This document shows, piece by piece, positions 30,355 to 38,695 of a DNA stretch of 54,790 nt (the stretch's first letter is position 1; the number at the start of each line of letters is the position of its first letter). The position numbers were made by a program, and so were the translations under genes. The stretch comes from an uncultured Chromatiaceae bacterium (GTDB lineage Bacteria > Pseudomonadota > Gammaproteobacteria > DRLM01). The stretch lies in the NCBI GenBank assembly GCA_945787555.1, contig CALZJG010000026.1, positions 64,230 through 119,019 of the forward strand, written 5' to 3'. The notes below the pieces were generated by a model. The model did no database searches. It worked only from the letters and a program-made list of their open reading frames with translations, and had not been told where the DNA came from.

Positions 30355-31068
30355 GTGATGAGTGCAGCTTCCTATCAAGTCTATGTGACGGGCGAATTAA
30401 TGGCCGGTGCGCAAGCGGACGAAGTGCGCGCACGCTTGGCGCAGTTATTCAAGCAGCCGCCCGACAAAGTGGCGCCGATGCTAAGCGGCCAGCGTGTGGT
30501 CATCAAGAAAGGTGTGGAGCAAGCCACCGCCGAAAAATATGTGGCGGCGGTGGAGAAGGTCGGTTTGCGCTGTTTTTTCGAGGACGTCGCTGCTGCGGAT
30601 GCGCCGATACCCACGCCCACGCCGGCACCCACGCCCGCACCCGCACCTGAACCGAGTATCGGCGCCCTGGCCGATGTGAGTGTGGCGCCGCCCGGTACGG
30701 TGATCGTGGAAGCGGCGCCGGTCGCGCCGGCGGCCATCGATACCAGTGACTATAGTGTGGCGCCGCCCGGTACGGTGATCGTGGAAGCGGCGCCGGTTGC
30801 GCCGGCGGCTATCGATACCAGTGACTATAGCGTGGCGCCGGTCGGTGTTGATGTGGTGGAGCACATCGAGGTGCCCATGCCGGACATCGATACCAGTGCC
30901 TACAATGTCGCCGCCAGCGGTGAGGACTTGGTGGACTACACGCCCCCGCCCCCTGCCGACATCGATACTTCGAGTCTGGATGTGGCGCCTGCCGGCGCCG
31001 ATATGGGCGAGACCCCGCGCGATGCCGCGGTGCCCACGCCCGACGTCAGTCATCTCAAGCTGGAATAA
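30355..31068 (+). CDS. Protein with small N-terminal fold and tandem 25-residue repeats
   Basis: A 237-residue protein. Residues 1-75 are a compact domain (YQVYVTGELMAGAQADEVRA, then VAPMLSGQRVVIKKGV and EKVGLRCFFE) that resembles N-terminal regions seen before membrane domains in other proteobacterial proteins. A Pro/Thr/Ala linker (about 83-102) leads to four tandem units of exactly 25 residues (about 110-209). The unit consensus is VAPxGxxVVE...IDTSxY. No membrane helix is present. The function is unknown. Its start is divergent from the lipoprotein at 30199. Confidence 0.82.
   Translation: MMSAASYQVYVTGELMAGAQADEVRARLAQLFKQPPDKVAPMLSGQRVVIKKGVEQATAEKYVAAVEKVGLRCFFEDVAAADAPIPTPTPAPTPAPAPEPSIGALADVSVAPPGTVIVEAAPVAPAAIDTSDYSVAPPGTVIVEAAPVAPAAIDTSDYSVAPVGVDVVEHIEVPMPDIDTSAYNVAASGEDLVDYTPPPPADIDTSSLDVAPAGADMGETPRDAAVPTPDVSHLKLE
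30682..30981 (+). repeat. Four tandem 75 bp units encoding 25-residue repeats
   Basis: Units at 30682-30756, 30757-30831, 30832-30906 and 30907-30981. Units 1 and 2 differ at only three bases, all synonymous (GTC/GTT, GCC/GCT, AGT/AGC). Units 3 and 4 are diverged but keep the length and the ATCGATAC core. Confidence 0.93.
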
Positions 31069-31095
31069 TTCGGCGCCGCGGCGCCTCATGCAGTA

Positions 31096-32130
31096 TTACG
31101 CAGCGAGTTCTTGCTCCATATGCGGCGTATAACGCCCCGTGCTGGCGGCGGCGTTTAGGCGTGCGCGATGCAGTAAGAGTTGCTGGGCACGCTCGACATT
31201 TTGCGCGGAACCACGCCACAGCTGCAGCGGCGCATGCTGGAGGGCTCGTGCGTAGGAGAAAGTCAGGCGCCATGGGGCATGCATGCCGCGCGCCAGCACG
31301 TTGATCGCATTAAGGTGTTGGCTGGCCGCCGCGTCGCTTTGGCCGCCGGAGAGAAAGGCCACGCCGGGCACCGCGGCGGGTACCGTGTTGCGCAGACAGC
31401 GCAATGTTTCGCGAGCGACTTGCTCCAGGGGGGCTTGCTGAGCGCAGCCTTGGCCTGACAGCACCATGCTGGCCTTGAGGATCATGCCGCTCAAAGCGAT
31501 CCCCATGCGGTGCAACTGCTCGAACACCGTGTGTAGCGTTTCGCGACTGACGGCATAACAGCGTTCGATGCTGTGATCTCCGTCGAACAGCACTTCCGGC
31601 TCCACGATCGGCACGAGAGCGGCTTCCTGGCACAGCGCTGCGTAGCGTGCCAATGCATGAGCATTAGCCTCGATACAGGCCCGCGACGGTAAGCCAGGAC
31701 CAATCGTGATGACGGCACGCCATTTGGCGAAACGGGCGCCCAGGCTGCGATATTCCTCCAGGCGGTCGCGCAGATGGTCCAGTCCCTCGGTAATCTTCTC
31801 GTTGGTGTGGCCGGCGAATTGCTGGGCACCGGCGTCGACTTTGATGCCGGGGATGATCCCGCAGTCATTCATTAGCATGGGGAAAGGGGTGCCGTCGTGG
31901 GCGGACTGGTTGAGCGTTTCATCGTAGAGGATGGCGCCGCTGATGAATTCACTCAAGGTCGGAGTGGTGAGCAGCAGTTCGCGCCAGGCACGGCGATTGC
32001 CAGGGGTGTTTTCCACGCCGGCTTCATGCAGGCGCTTGCCGATGGTGGGCATGCTTTCATCCATAGCGAGAATGCCCTTGCCGGGGGTCAATAGCGCCAA
32101 GGCGGTGGTTTCTAGGGTTAGCAGGCTCAT
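31096..32130 (-). CDS. Class I fructose-bisphosphate aldolase
   Basis: A 344-residue Schiff-base aldolase that cleaves or forms fructose 1,6-bisphosphate in glycolysis/gluconeogenesis. The conserved residues line up with the animal enzyme: D24 (AMDES), K97 (GIKVDAG), K136 (FAKWRA), E177 (IVEPEV) and the Schiff-base K219 (GMILKASMV). SGGQSD is the phosphate-binding loop. A GGAGG ribosome site precedes the ATG. It is divergent from the radical SAM gene at 32237. Confidence 0.96.
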   Translation of the reverse strand: MSLLTLETTALALLTPGKGILAMDESMPTIGKRLHEAGVENTPGNRRAWRELLLTTPTLSEFISGAILYDETLNQSAHDGTPFPMLMNDCGIIPGIKVDAGAQQFAGHTNEKITEGLDHLRDRLEEYRSLGARFAKWRAVITIGPGLPSRACIEANAHALARYAALCQEAALVPIVEPEVLFDGDHSIERCYAVSRETLHTVFEQLHRMGIALSGMILKASMVLSGQGCAQQAPLEQVARETLRCLRNTVPAAVPGVAFLSGGQSDAAASQHLNAINVLARGMHAPWRLTFSYARALQHAPLQLWRGSAQNVERAQQLLLHRARLNAAASTGRYTPHMEQELAA

Positions 32131-32236
32131 GGGGGATCCTCCCTGCGAGATGGCGACATCGTAACGAAAGTGTAGCAGCTACCCGGCGCATGTCTGGGGG
32201 AGGGGTATACTTGGCCGGGCCACACACCGTAGATAT

Positions 32237-33319
32237 ATGACGCACATGAGCAAGCGCCCCACCCAGGCGCCCCGCGGCCGCGGGGCGCGTAGCAGTCCCG
32301 ATAACCGTTACGTCGCCTGGCGACGTGAAGACGTGGATGACGGCTGGGACAGTCTGGAGGCGCCGCCTGTGCCCTTGCGCACGACTTTGAGCGTGGACGC
32401 CAGCCGCACAGTGATTACCTACAACCAATCTCCCGACGTAGGGTTCGATCGTTCCATCAATCCCTATCGCGGCTGTGAGCATGGTTGCGTGTACTGTTTC
32501 GCGCGCCCGACGCATGCCTATTTGGGGCTGTCACCGGGGCTCGACTTCGAAAGTCGCCTGTTCTACAAGCCCGCAGCAGCGGATTTGTTGCGTCAGGAAC
32601 TGGCCCGGCCCGGTTATCAGTGCCGGCCCATCGCCGTGGGCATCAACACCGATGCCTACCAACCGGTGGAGCGTAAGCTGGGATTGACGCGTCGCCTCCT
32701 CGAAGTGCTACGCGATTTTCGTCACCCCTGCACGCTGGTCACCAAGAGCGCCTTGGTGGAGCGAGACCTGGATCTGCTCGTCGAACTGGCCGAGCAGTCT
32801 CTGGTGCAGGTGATGGTGTCCATCACCACGTTGCGGACGGGGTTGGCACGCCATCTGGAACCGCGCGCCGCGGCGCCACAGCGCCGCTTGGAAACCGTGC
32901 GGACACTGGCGGCCGCCGGGATTCCCACCGGAGTATTGGTGGCGCCGCTTATTCCCGTGCTTACCGATGCGGAACTGGAAAGCATATTGGCAGAGGCGGC
33001 TGACGCGGGTGCGGGCGCCGCCGGTTATGTATTGTTGCGCTTGCCCCATGAGGTGAAAGACTTGTTCACGGAATGGTTGCTTGAGCAGGTGCCGGCGCAG
33101 GCGAATCATGTCATGAACCGGGTGCGCGACAGCTGCGGCGGCAAGGACTACGACGCCCGCCATGATGTGCGCATGCGCGGCACGGGGATCTATGCTGAGC
33201 TAATCGCGCAACGTTTTCGGCTGGCCTGCCAGCGGTTGGGTTATGGAGAATTGCCCGCGCTGGATTGCACGCGGTTTCGCCCGCCCGCGACGGCGGGCGA
33301 CCAGCTGGTGTTGATTTGA
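32237..33319 (+). CDS. PA0069-family radical SAM protein
   Basis: A 360-residue radical SAM enzyme with the iron-sulfur motif C80-x3-C84-x2-C87 in RGCEHGCVYC, followed by the TDAYQPVERKLGLTRRLLE block typical of the SplB/PA0069 group. The C-terminal GYGELPALDCTRFRPPA segment is also family-like. It is related to spore photoproduct lyase-like proteins, but the reaction is unknown. A second start at the ATG at 32246 is possible. It shares a short divergent gap with the aldolase gene. Confidence 0.9.
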   Translation: MTHMSKRPTQAPRGRGARSSPDNRYVAWRREDVDDGWDSLEAPPVPLRTTLSVDASRTVITYNQSPDVGFDRSINPYRGCEHGCVYCFARPTHAYLGLSPGLDFESRLFYKPAAADLLRQELARPGYQCRPIAVGINTDAYQPVERKLGLTRRLLEVLRDFRHPCTLVTKSALVERDLDLLVELAEQSLVQVMVSITTLRTGLARHLEPRAAAPQRRLETVRTLAAAGIPTGVLVAPLIPVLTDAELESILAEAADAGAGAAGYVLLRLPHEVKDLFTEWLLEQVPAQANHVMNRVRDSCGGKDYDARHDVRMRGTGIYAELIAQRFRLACQRLGYGELPALDCTRFRPPATAGDQLVLI

Positions 33320-33431
33320 GTGCGGGAGCTCAGCGCTAGATGTGCTGCCTGTTGGCTCCTCGGCCTAATCCCCTCCCCACCTAGTCAAATGGGAAAGGAC
33401 GCGCCCCCGGCCCATCACCTGCCGCGCCGAC

Positions 33432-33821
33432 TCAATCCTGGCCCAGTTGTAGCAGGTTGTAGGGGTTGCCGTAGAGGTCTTGTACGATGGCCGATACGCC
33501 CCAGGGCATTTGCTCGGGCTGGCTGAGTACGGTGACGCCGCGCGCGGCCAATTCCGCCACCGTGGCGCGGCAATCGTCCACCTCCAGCACCCACAACGTG
33601 CCTTGACCGACCCAGGTCGCTTCCTGTTCATTGCGGGCCTTGAACAGCGCCACTTCCACGCCTTGTTGGCCATGGGGCGCCACGGTCAGCCAGCGGTAGC
33701 CAGGCATGGTGGTGGCATCGTCGACGCGTTTCTCGAAGCCGAATTTTTCCGTGTACCACTTGAGCGCCTCGTCCTGGTCGTTAACGATGACGGTGACGTG
33801 GCTGATCTTTGTAATGGCCAT
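33432..33821 (-). CDS. VOC family (glyoxalase/bleomycin-resistance fold) protein
   Basis: A 129-residue single-fold protein with two beta-alpha-beta-beta-beta modules. ITKISHVTVIVNDQDEALKWY at the start carries a likely metal-binding His (H8), and the second module reads GTLWVLEVDDCRATVAEL and DLYGNPYNLLQL. The family includes glyoxalases and dioxygenases; the substrate cannot be told. An AGGAG site precedes the ATG. The 112 bp gap to the convergent radical SAM gene holds no clear terminator. Confidence 0.9.
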   Translation of the reverse strand: MAITKISHVTVIVNDQDEALKWYTEKFGFEKRVDDATTMPGYRWLTVAPHGQQGVEVALFKARNEQEATWVGQGTLWVLEVDDCRATVAELAARGVTVLSQPEQMPWGVSAIVQDLYGNPYNLLQLGQD

Positions 33822-33875
33822 GGTGTGGTCTCCTAATACGATGGGGGCTGCCCTGGCGTAGTGCAGTGCTCGGCC

Positions 33876-34670
33876 TTATTTGCCGGCGGCGGCCGCGCGC
33901 GCGCCCGCCACATGCGGCAGGATCTGGATGCTGCCGAAATCGCGTATCCAGGGTGCCGCCTGATTCAAGGTCGCGGGGAGTGTGGCCATGGCCTGTTTGG
34001 CGGCTTCTTCCGAGGCGTAGTCGCCATAAATGACGGTGTACCAAGGATGGCCGCGATTGAGGGTCGGGAAATACGCCGCCTGCTGTGCGATGCCATGGCG
34101 CTGGATGTAGTCGCGTATCGCGCGCTCGTTGCCGGCGCCGATGAGCTGGATGGTGTAGTGCGTCGGGTCTTGTTCGAGTATCCAGGCTGTATTGCGGATG
34201 TCCTCTACCGGCGGCGGCGCTTCCTCCACCGGGGCGGGGGCTTCGACTTGGGGTCGGGGTTCGGGCTTGAGAGGTTTCGTAATGGGCGAGCGGGGCGCGC
34301 TCGCGTCGATGCGTTGCACCGCTTCCTGCGCCGTGGGATGGCCGGCGGCGGCGGCTTGGCGTATCCAGCGCTCGCCGGTCTTTTTGTCCTGGGCGATGCC
34401 GCGCCCGTAGTAATACATATAACCCAAGGTGTATTGGGCCCAGGTTTCGCCTTGTTCCGCCAAGGGTTGCACGAGAGTCAGCACGGACTGGTAATCATCG
34501 CGCAAAAAGGCTTCGCGGGTCTGTGTCACGACATCGGGAGGGGGCGGTGGTGTGGTGGCGCAGGCGCTCAGCAGTGTGGCGAGCGCCACACTGAGGAAGC
34601 CAAGACGGAGTGTGCGGTGCGCGCTGCGCGGTGAGGAATGGTGTGTCAAGCGTCGATTCCTAGTCTTCAT
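33876..34670 (-). CDS. Lipoprotein with Sel1 repeats and SPOR domain
   Basis: A 264-residue envelope lipoprotein. After a basic leader, the signal ends in the lipobox LLSAC. One or two Sel1-like repeats follow (WAQYTLGYMYYYGRGIAQD and PTAQEAVQRI), then a Pro/Glu linker, then a SPOR domain (about residues 185-255). The SPOR part reads YTIQLIGAGNERAIRDYIQ and PWYTVIYGDYASEEAAKQAM. SPOR domains bind denuded glycan at division septa, so a DamX-like role is plausible. The start is uncertain: ATGs at 34703, 34688 and 34670 are all in frame and none has a clear ribosome site. Confidence 0.85.
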   Translation of the reverse strand: MKTRNRRLTHHSSPRSAHRTLRLGFLSVALATLLSACATTPPPPPDVVTQTREAFLRDDYQSVLTLVQPLAEQGETWAQYTLGYMYYYGRGIAQDKKTGERWIRQAAAAGHPTAQEAVQRIDASAPRSPITKPLKPEPRPQVEAPAPVEEAPPPVEDIRNTAWILEQDPTHYTIQLIGAGNERAIRDYIQRHGIAQQAAYFPTLNRGHPWYTVIYGDYASEEAAKQAMATLPATLNQAAPWIRDFGSIQILPHVAGARAAAAGK

Positions 34671-34754
34671 GGAGGCTGCATTATCCATGACTGGCCGCCG
34701 CATTCAAACCCGAGATCGTGTCCTAGTGGTGACTCTCGGCAGCCTGCATTACGC

Positions 34755-34777
34755 AAAAAGGCGGCCTGGACGGCCGC
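34755..34777 (-). terminator. Rho-independent terminator downstream of the small membrane protein
   Basis: On the minus strand GCGGCC, loop, GGCCGC, then C and five T. It lies 62 bp after the 34839 stop. Confidence 0.75.
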
Positions 34778-34838
34778 GCAATGGAAGGGAGAGGTCTTGG
34801 GGTGCGGGAGGCGCACGCTGCTTAGGGGGGGAGGAGGG

Positions 34839-35024
34839 TCAGTAGCGTTGATCGCTGCGGCGTATGCTGCGGCTGGCGCGCAACGTCACCATGTGGTCGC
34901 GGGTGATGTGCCTGAACACCGGGTTACGTCGTTGTGTCACCCAGGACAGCAAGGCGATGATGATCATCCATAGGCCGATGCCGAGTAGGGTGCTGGTAAT
35001 TAGAATGAATATAGTCGCTAGCAC
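34839..35024 (-). CDS. Small single-span membrane protein, unknown function
   Basis: A 61-residue protein if translation starts at the GTG at 35024, chosen because AAGGAG lies about 6 nt upstream. A longer GTG start at 35054 would add 10 residues. One membrane helix (LATIFILITSTLLGIGLWMIIIALLSW region) is followed by a basic tail (RRNPVFRHITRDH, RASRSIRRSDQRY). No family recognised. Confidence 0.65.
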   Translation of the reverse strand: MLATIFILITSTLLGIGLWMIIIALLSWVTQRRNPVFRHITRDHMVTLRASRSIRRSDQRY

Positions 35025-35224
35025 GAGCCGCTCCTTGTAGGGTGCGACATTCACTGTGCAGTGCTTGTGCCAGACTAGAAACGATCTTTTTTTTCAGTGA
35101 GTTGTGGTAATGTTGCGGAGCCGGGAGGGGGTGACACGGGGTGTTAGTGTCGCCAGAGCCAGACAGCTTTTGGCCCCCGGTTAGGTAACTCGCGTATTGG
35201 TAAGCAGTTATGGTTGTCGCGCCA

Positions 35225-35252
35225 GGGCGACACCCGGGCGACACCCGGGCGG
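35225..35252. repeat. Two tandem 11 bp repeats (GGGCGACACCC) plus partial third upstream of the kinase gene
   Basis: GGGCGACACCC occurs at 35225-35235 and 35236-35246, and a partial copy follows. It lies about 55 bp before the kinase ATG and could bind a regulator. No promoter is obvious in this 279 bp gap. Confidence 0.6.
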
Positions 35253-35303
35253 CGAGGGGAGAATCGGGTACACACCAAGGGCACATCAGGAATAAGACAG
35301 ATC

Positions 35304-36047
35304 ATGACCCGCAAACTTGAGCAGCGCTATCCCCGTATCGATGCCTTTGATTTTCCCGCAGGGAAAGTGCTGCGTGGCAAATATGAAATACTCACTCATC
35401 TCGGCGCTGGCTGGGAAGGCGAAGTGTATTTGATCCGCGAGCTGTCCACCGGCATCGAGCGTACCGCAAAATTTTTCTTCCCACAGCGCAACGTGCGCGA
35501 TCGTGCGGCGATTTTTTACGCCAAAAAACTCCATAAGTTACGTCAGTGCCCCATGGTGATTCAGTATTATGCTCAGGACACGGTCAATCATCTCGGCGTG
35601 CCCATCACTTTCTTGATTTCCGAATTCGTCGAGGGGGAGTTGCTCAGCAGCTTCTTGCAGCGTCAGCCCAAGCGCCGTCTCAGTCCCTTCCAAGCCGTAC
35701 ATTTGTTGCATGCCTTGGCGGCGGGTATCGAATCCATACATCAGCTGGGCGAGTACCACGGTGATCTGCATACCGACAACATCATGGTGCAACGCTATGG
35801 TTTAGGCTTCGAACTCAAATTGTTGGACATGTTTCATTGGGGGGCACCGCGCGCCGAGCATATCCATGACGACGTCATCGACTTGGTGCGCTTGTTTTAC
35901 GACGCCCTGGGCGGCGCCAAACATTACGCGCGCCAGCCGATCGAGGTGAAGGCCATCTGCAGCGGTCTCAAGCGCTCGCTAATTCTGAAAAAATTCAAGA
36001 CCGCCGGGCAACTGCGCGCCTATCTCGAAACCATGCAATGGGGCTAG
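35304..36047 (+). CDS. Serine/threonine protein kinase-like protein
   Basis: A 247-residue cytoplasmic protein with a Hanks-type fold. The glycine loop is HLGAGWEGEVY (about 32-42), the ATP-binding lysine is K56 (TAKFF), the catalytic loop is YHGDLHTDNI with D154 and N159, and the metal-binding site is LLDMF with D175. The HGD and DMF variants replace HRD and DFG, but the key residues remain, so it may be active. There is no membrane helix or sensor domain. I chose the ATG at 35304. The stop overlaps the next gene (PP2C) by 10 bp, so kinase and phosphatase are made together. Confidence 0.85.
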   Translation: MTRKLEQRYPRIDAFDFPAGKVLRGKYEILTHLGAGWEGEVYLIRELSTGIERTAKFFFPQRNVRDRAAIFYAKKLHKLRQCPMVIQYYAQDTVNHLGVPITFLISEFVEGELLSSFLQRQPKRRLSPFQAVHLLHALAAGIESIHQLGEYHGDLHTDNIMVQRYGLGFELKLLDMFHWGAPRAEHIHDDVIDLVRLFYDALGGAKHYARQPIEVKAICSGLKRSLILKKFKTAGQLRAYLETMQWG

Positions 36048-36868
36048 CTTTGGAATGCAAAAGCCTGTCTGCGCCGCTGCTCCGAGCGCAGATTGACGCT
36101 GGCGAAATCGAATTGGTGTCCATTGCTCAGGGTCGGGCCGCGCTGTACACGGCCCGCTCACCGGCCAAGGATACGCCTAACGAAGACGCCGTGGCGCTGA
36201 TACCGTGGGGTGAGGTGGGCGGCGTGTTTGTGGTGGCTGACGGCTTGGGAGGCTTGCCGGCCGGCGCGACGGCCTCGGCTTTGGCCGTCGAGACGCTGAG
36301 CGAGGTGGTGAGTGCGACACCTGCTGCGGCTTCATTGCGCGAGGCGATCCTAGACGGCATCGAGCGTGCCAACGAACGTGTCATCGCGCTCGGCACCGGC
36401 GCGGCCACTACCTTAGCGGTGGTGGAGCTGCAAGGGCGCAGTGTGCGCTCGTATCACGTCGGGGATTCATTGATCCTGGTCAGCGGCCAGCGCGGGCGGA
36501 TCAAGCACCAAACCGTGGCACATTCGCCGGTGGGTTACGCCGTGGAGGCTGGCTTGTTGGACGAGGCGGAGGCGGTACACCATGAGGAGCGCAACATCGT
36601 CTCCAACGTCCTCGGCGCCCCTTCCATGCGTATCGACATCGGCCCCGCCGTTGAGCTGGCGCCGCGCGATACGCTGCTGCTGGCCAGCGACGGTCTCGCC
36701 GACAACCTTTATATGCATGAAATCGTCGAGATGGTGCGCATGGGCCCGTTAGAGCGCGCCATGCAGCGTTTGCGCGATGCCTGCGCGACGCGGATGGCGA
36801 CGCCCATCGAGGGTTGGCCGCATCATCCCGATGACCTAAGTCTGATTCTCTACCGTCCGCAGCCGTGA
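36038..36868 (+). CDS. PP2C-family protein phosphatase
   Basis: A 276-residue metal-dependent Ser/Thr phosphatase. Metal-binding acidic residues appear in NEDA (D50), VADGLGG (D68), LASDGLAD and HPDDLSLIL; HVGDS is the central family motif. It overlaps the kinase gene by 10 bp and likely opposes it on a shared substrate. No sensor or membrane part is visible. Confidence 0.92.
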   Translation: MGLALECKSLSAPLLRAQIDAGEIELVSIAQGRAALYTARSPAKDTPNEDAVALIPWGEVGGVFVVADGLGGLPAGATASALAVETLSEVVSATPAAASLREAILDGIERANERVIALGTGAATTLAVVELQGRSVRSYHVGDSLILVSGQRGRIKHQTVAHSPVGYAVEAGLLDEAEAVHHEERNIVSNVLGAPSMRIDIGPAVELAPRDTLLLASDGLADNLYMHEIVEMVRMGPLERAMQRLRDACATRMATPIEGWPHHPDDLSLILYRPQP

Positions 36869-36925
36869 TAGGCCCGACCCAGGGCTAAACGAGTCTCATC
36901 GCTAATTCGCTCTATGCCGAATCGT

Positions 36926-36952
36926 TAAAGTTCGCCTGCGCAGGCCCGATAG
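36926..36952 (+). promoter_or_regulatory. Candidate sigma-28 (FliA) promoter for the PAS chemoreceptor
   Basis: TAAA (36926-36929), 15 bp spacer, CCCGATAG (36945-36952). The known consensus is TAAA-N15-GCCGATAA; the -35 is perfect and the -10 matches at 6 of 8. It lies 82 bp before the chemoreceptor ATG. Confidence 0.65.
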
Positions 36953-37034
36953 AATTGATGACAAATATTGCCCAAATGCCATCGCTGATCACTCCGGCAG
37001 GTTGGCTCGCAACGGGTGCAGGGAGGTGTGCGAG

Positions 37035-38618
37035 ATGAAGATCAATACGCCGGTCACCGGTGTCGAGCGTGTCTTCGGTGAGGGTGAAAACATCATTTCG
37101 ACCACTAATCCCAAGGGGGCGATCACCTCATACAATGAGGTCTTTTATCGCATCAGCGGCTTCGATCACGATGAATTACGCAACAAGAATCACAACGTCG
37201 TGCGTCATCCCGAGATGCCGCCGGCGGCCTTCGAGGATTTGTGGAAAACACTGCAAGAGGGCCGGTCGTGGCTGGGGATCGTCAAGAATCGTTGCAAAAA
37301 CGGGGACCATTATTGGGTGGATGCCTATGTCACCCCTATCCGCGATAGCGCCGGGCGGGTAGTCGAATACCAATCGGTGCGTGTTCAACCGCGCCCGGAA
37401 CACCAGGCGCGTGCCGAAAAGCTATACAAGGATCTGCTAGCCAACAAGCGCGGCTTGCCACGCGGCGGGATGGGACTTAACGTCAAATACACCGCCGCGA
37501 TCATGGCGCCGATGTTATTGGGTATGGGAGTGGCGTGGTTGAGCGGCTTCCTGGTTGCGGGCATGGCGGTCGGCATGGCCGCGGCCGTGGTGATGGGTGG
37601 GTGGTTAGCCCGTCCGCTGCGCGCCTTGGCGAGTGAGACCAAACACGTTATTGATAATGACATCGCGCGTTGGGTGTACGGCGGTCGCCTGGATGAGCTG
37701 GGGCAGATACGCTTGGCCATGCATATGTATGGGTCTGAGCTCAATTCCGTGGTGGCGCGCTTGAGTCAGTCGTCCGCTGAACTGGCGGGCGTCGCCGACG
37801 GCACGGTGCAAGCGGTACATCAGGCGAATGAGGATGTTGGCAAGCAGCAGGATGAAATCCATCAGCTGGTCACGGCGATGAACGAAATGTCGGCCACGGT
37901 GCAGGAGGTAGCACGCAACACATCCGATGCCGCTGGCGCCGCGCAGCGCGCGCAACACTCAGCGCGGGTAGGCAAGAAGGAAATGGACAATTCGGTGAGC
38001 ATGGTCCGCGCCGTGGCGGACCAGGTGAAGCAGGCGGAGCAAACGGTTCATACCCTGCGCCAGGAGAGCGAACAGATCCGCGCCGTGTTGGATGTCATCC
38101 GTGGAGTTGCCGAGCAGACCAATTTGCTGGCGCTCAACGCCGCCATCGAGGCGGCGCGCGCCGGCGACCAGGGGCGGGGTTTCGCCGTGGTGGCGGGCGA
38201 AGTGCGGGCCTTGGCGCAGCGCACTCACGAATCCACCCAAGAAATTCGCGCCATGATAGAGCGCATTCAAAACGGCACCCAGGACGCGGTGCGGGCGATG
38301 GAAAGCGGCTGCAGTCAGGTTGCTGGTAGCGTACAGCAGGCCGAGCGCGCCGGTGCGGTATTCGATGGTTTTTCCGAGGAGGTGGCGACCATCGCCGACA
38401 TGAATACGCGAGTTGCCGCTGCCGCCGAGGAGCAAAGCATGGTCGCGGAGGAGATCAATCGTAACGTGGTCAATATCAGCCAGGCGAGCCAGCGTAACGC
38501 CTCTTTATGCAGGGAAACGGAGCAGAGCATGGCCAAGCTGAGTGGTTTCGCTGATGACCTGCGTCGCTTGGTGGACCAGTTCCGTGAGCGTCGTGCCCAG
38601 GGTGGCGATTCGAACTAA
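37035..38618 (+). CDS. PAS-domain methyl-accepting chemotaxis protein (Aer-like)
   Basis: A 527-residue chemoreceptor. A PAS domain (about residues 15-120) holds [25 protein letters not shown] and [10 protein letters not shown], as in Aer redox/energy sensors. A membrane hairpin (about 155-205) separates it from the signalling coiled coil, whose conserved tip reads [20 protein letters not shown]. There is no periplasmic domain, so it senses from the cytoplasm, probably via FAD by analogy with Aer. I chose the ATG at 37035 for its AGGGAGGTG site. A candidate FliA promoter is upstream. Confidence 0.93.
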   Translation: MKINTPVTGVERVFGEGENIISTTNPKGAITSYNEVFYRISGFDHDELRNKNHNVVRHPEMPPAAFEDLWKTLQEGRSWLGIVKNRCKNGDHYWVDAYVTPIRDSAGRVVEYQSVRVQPRPEHQARAEKLYKDLLANKRGLPRGGMGLNVKYTAAIMAPMLLGMGVAWLSGFLVAGMAVGMAAAVVMGGWLARPLRALASETKHVIDNDIARWVYGGRLDELGQIRLAMHMYGSELNSVVARLSQSSAELAGVADGTVQAVHQANEDVGKQQDEIHQLVTAMNEMSATVQEVARNTSDAAGAAQRAQHSARVGKKEMDNSVSMVRAVADQVKQAEQTVHTLRQESEQIRAVLDVIRGVAEQTNLLALNAAIEAARAGDQGRGFAVVAGEVRALAQRTHESTQEIRAMIERIQNGTQDAVRAMESGCSQVAGSVQQAERAGAVFDGFSEEVATIADMNTRVAAAAEEQSMVAEEINRNVVNISQASQRNASLCRETEQSMAKLSGFADDLRRLVDQFRERRAQGGDSN

Positions 38619-38695
38619 AGCGATATCGGTATGACGAAAGTCGCACTCTCTCCGTCCCCCCTGGCAGGGGCGGGGCGGCTAGCGCATGGCTGTAC

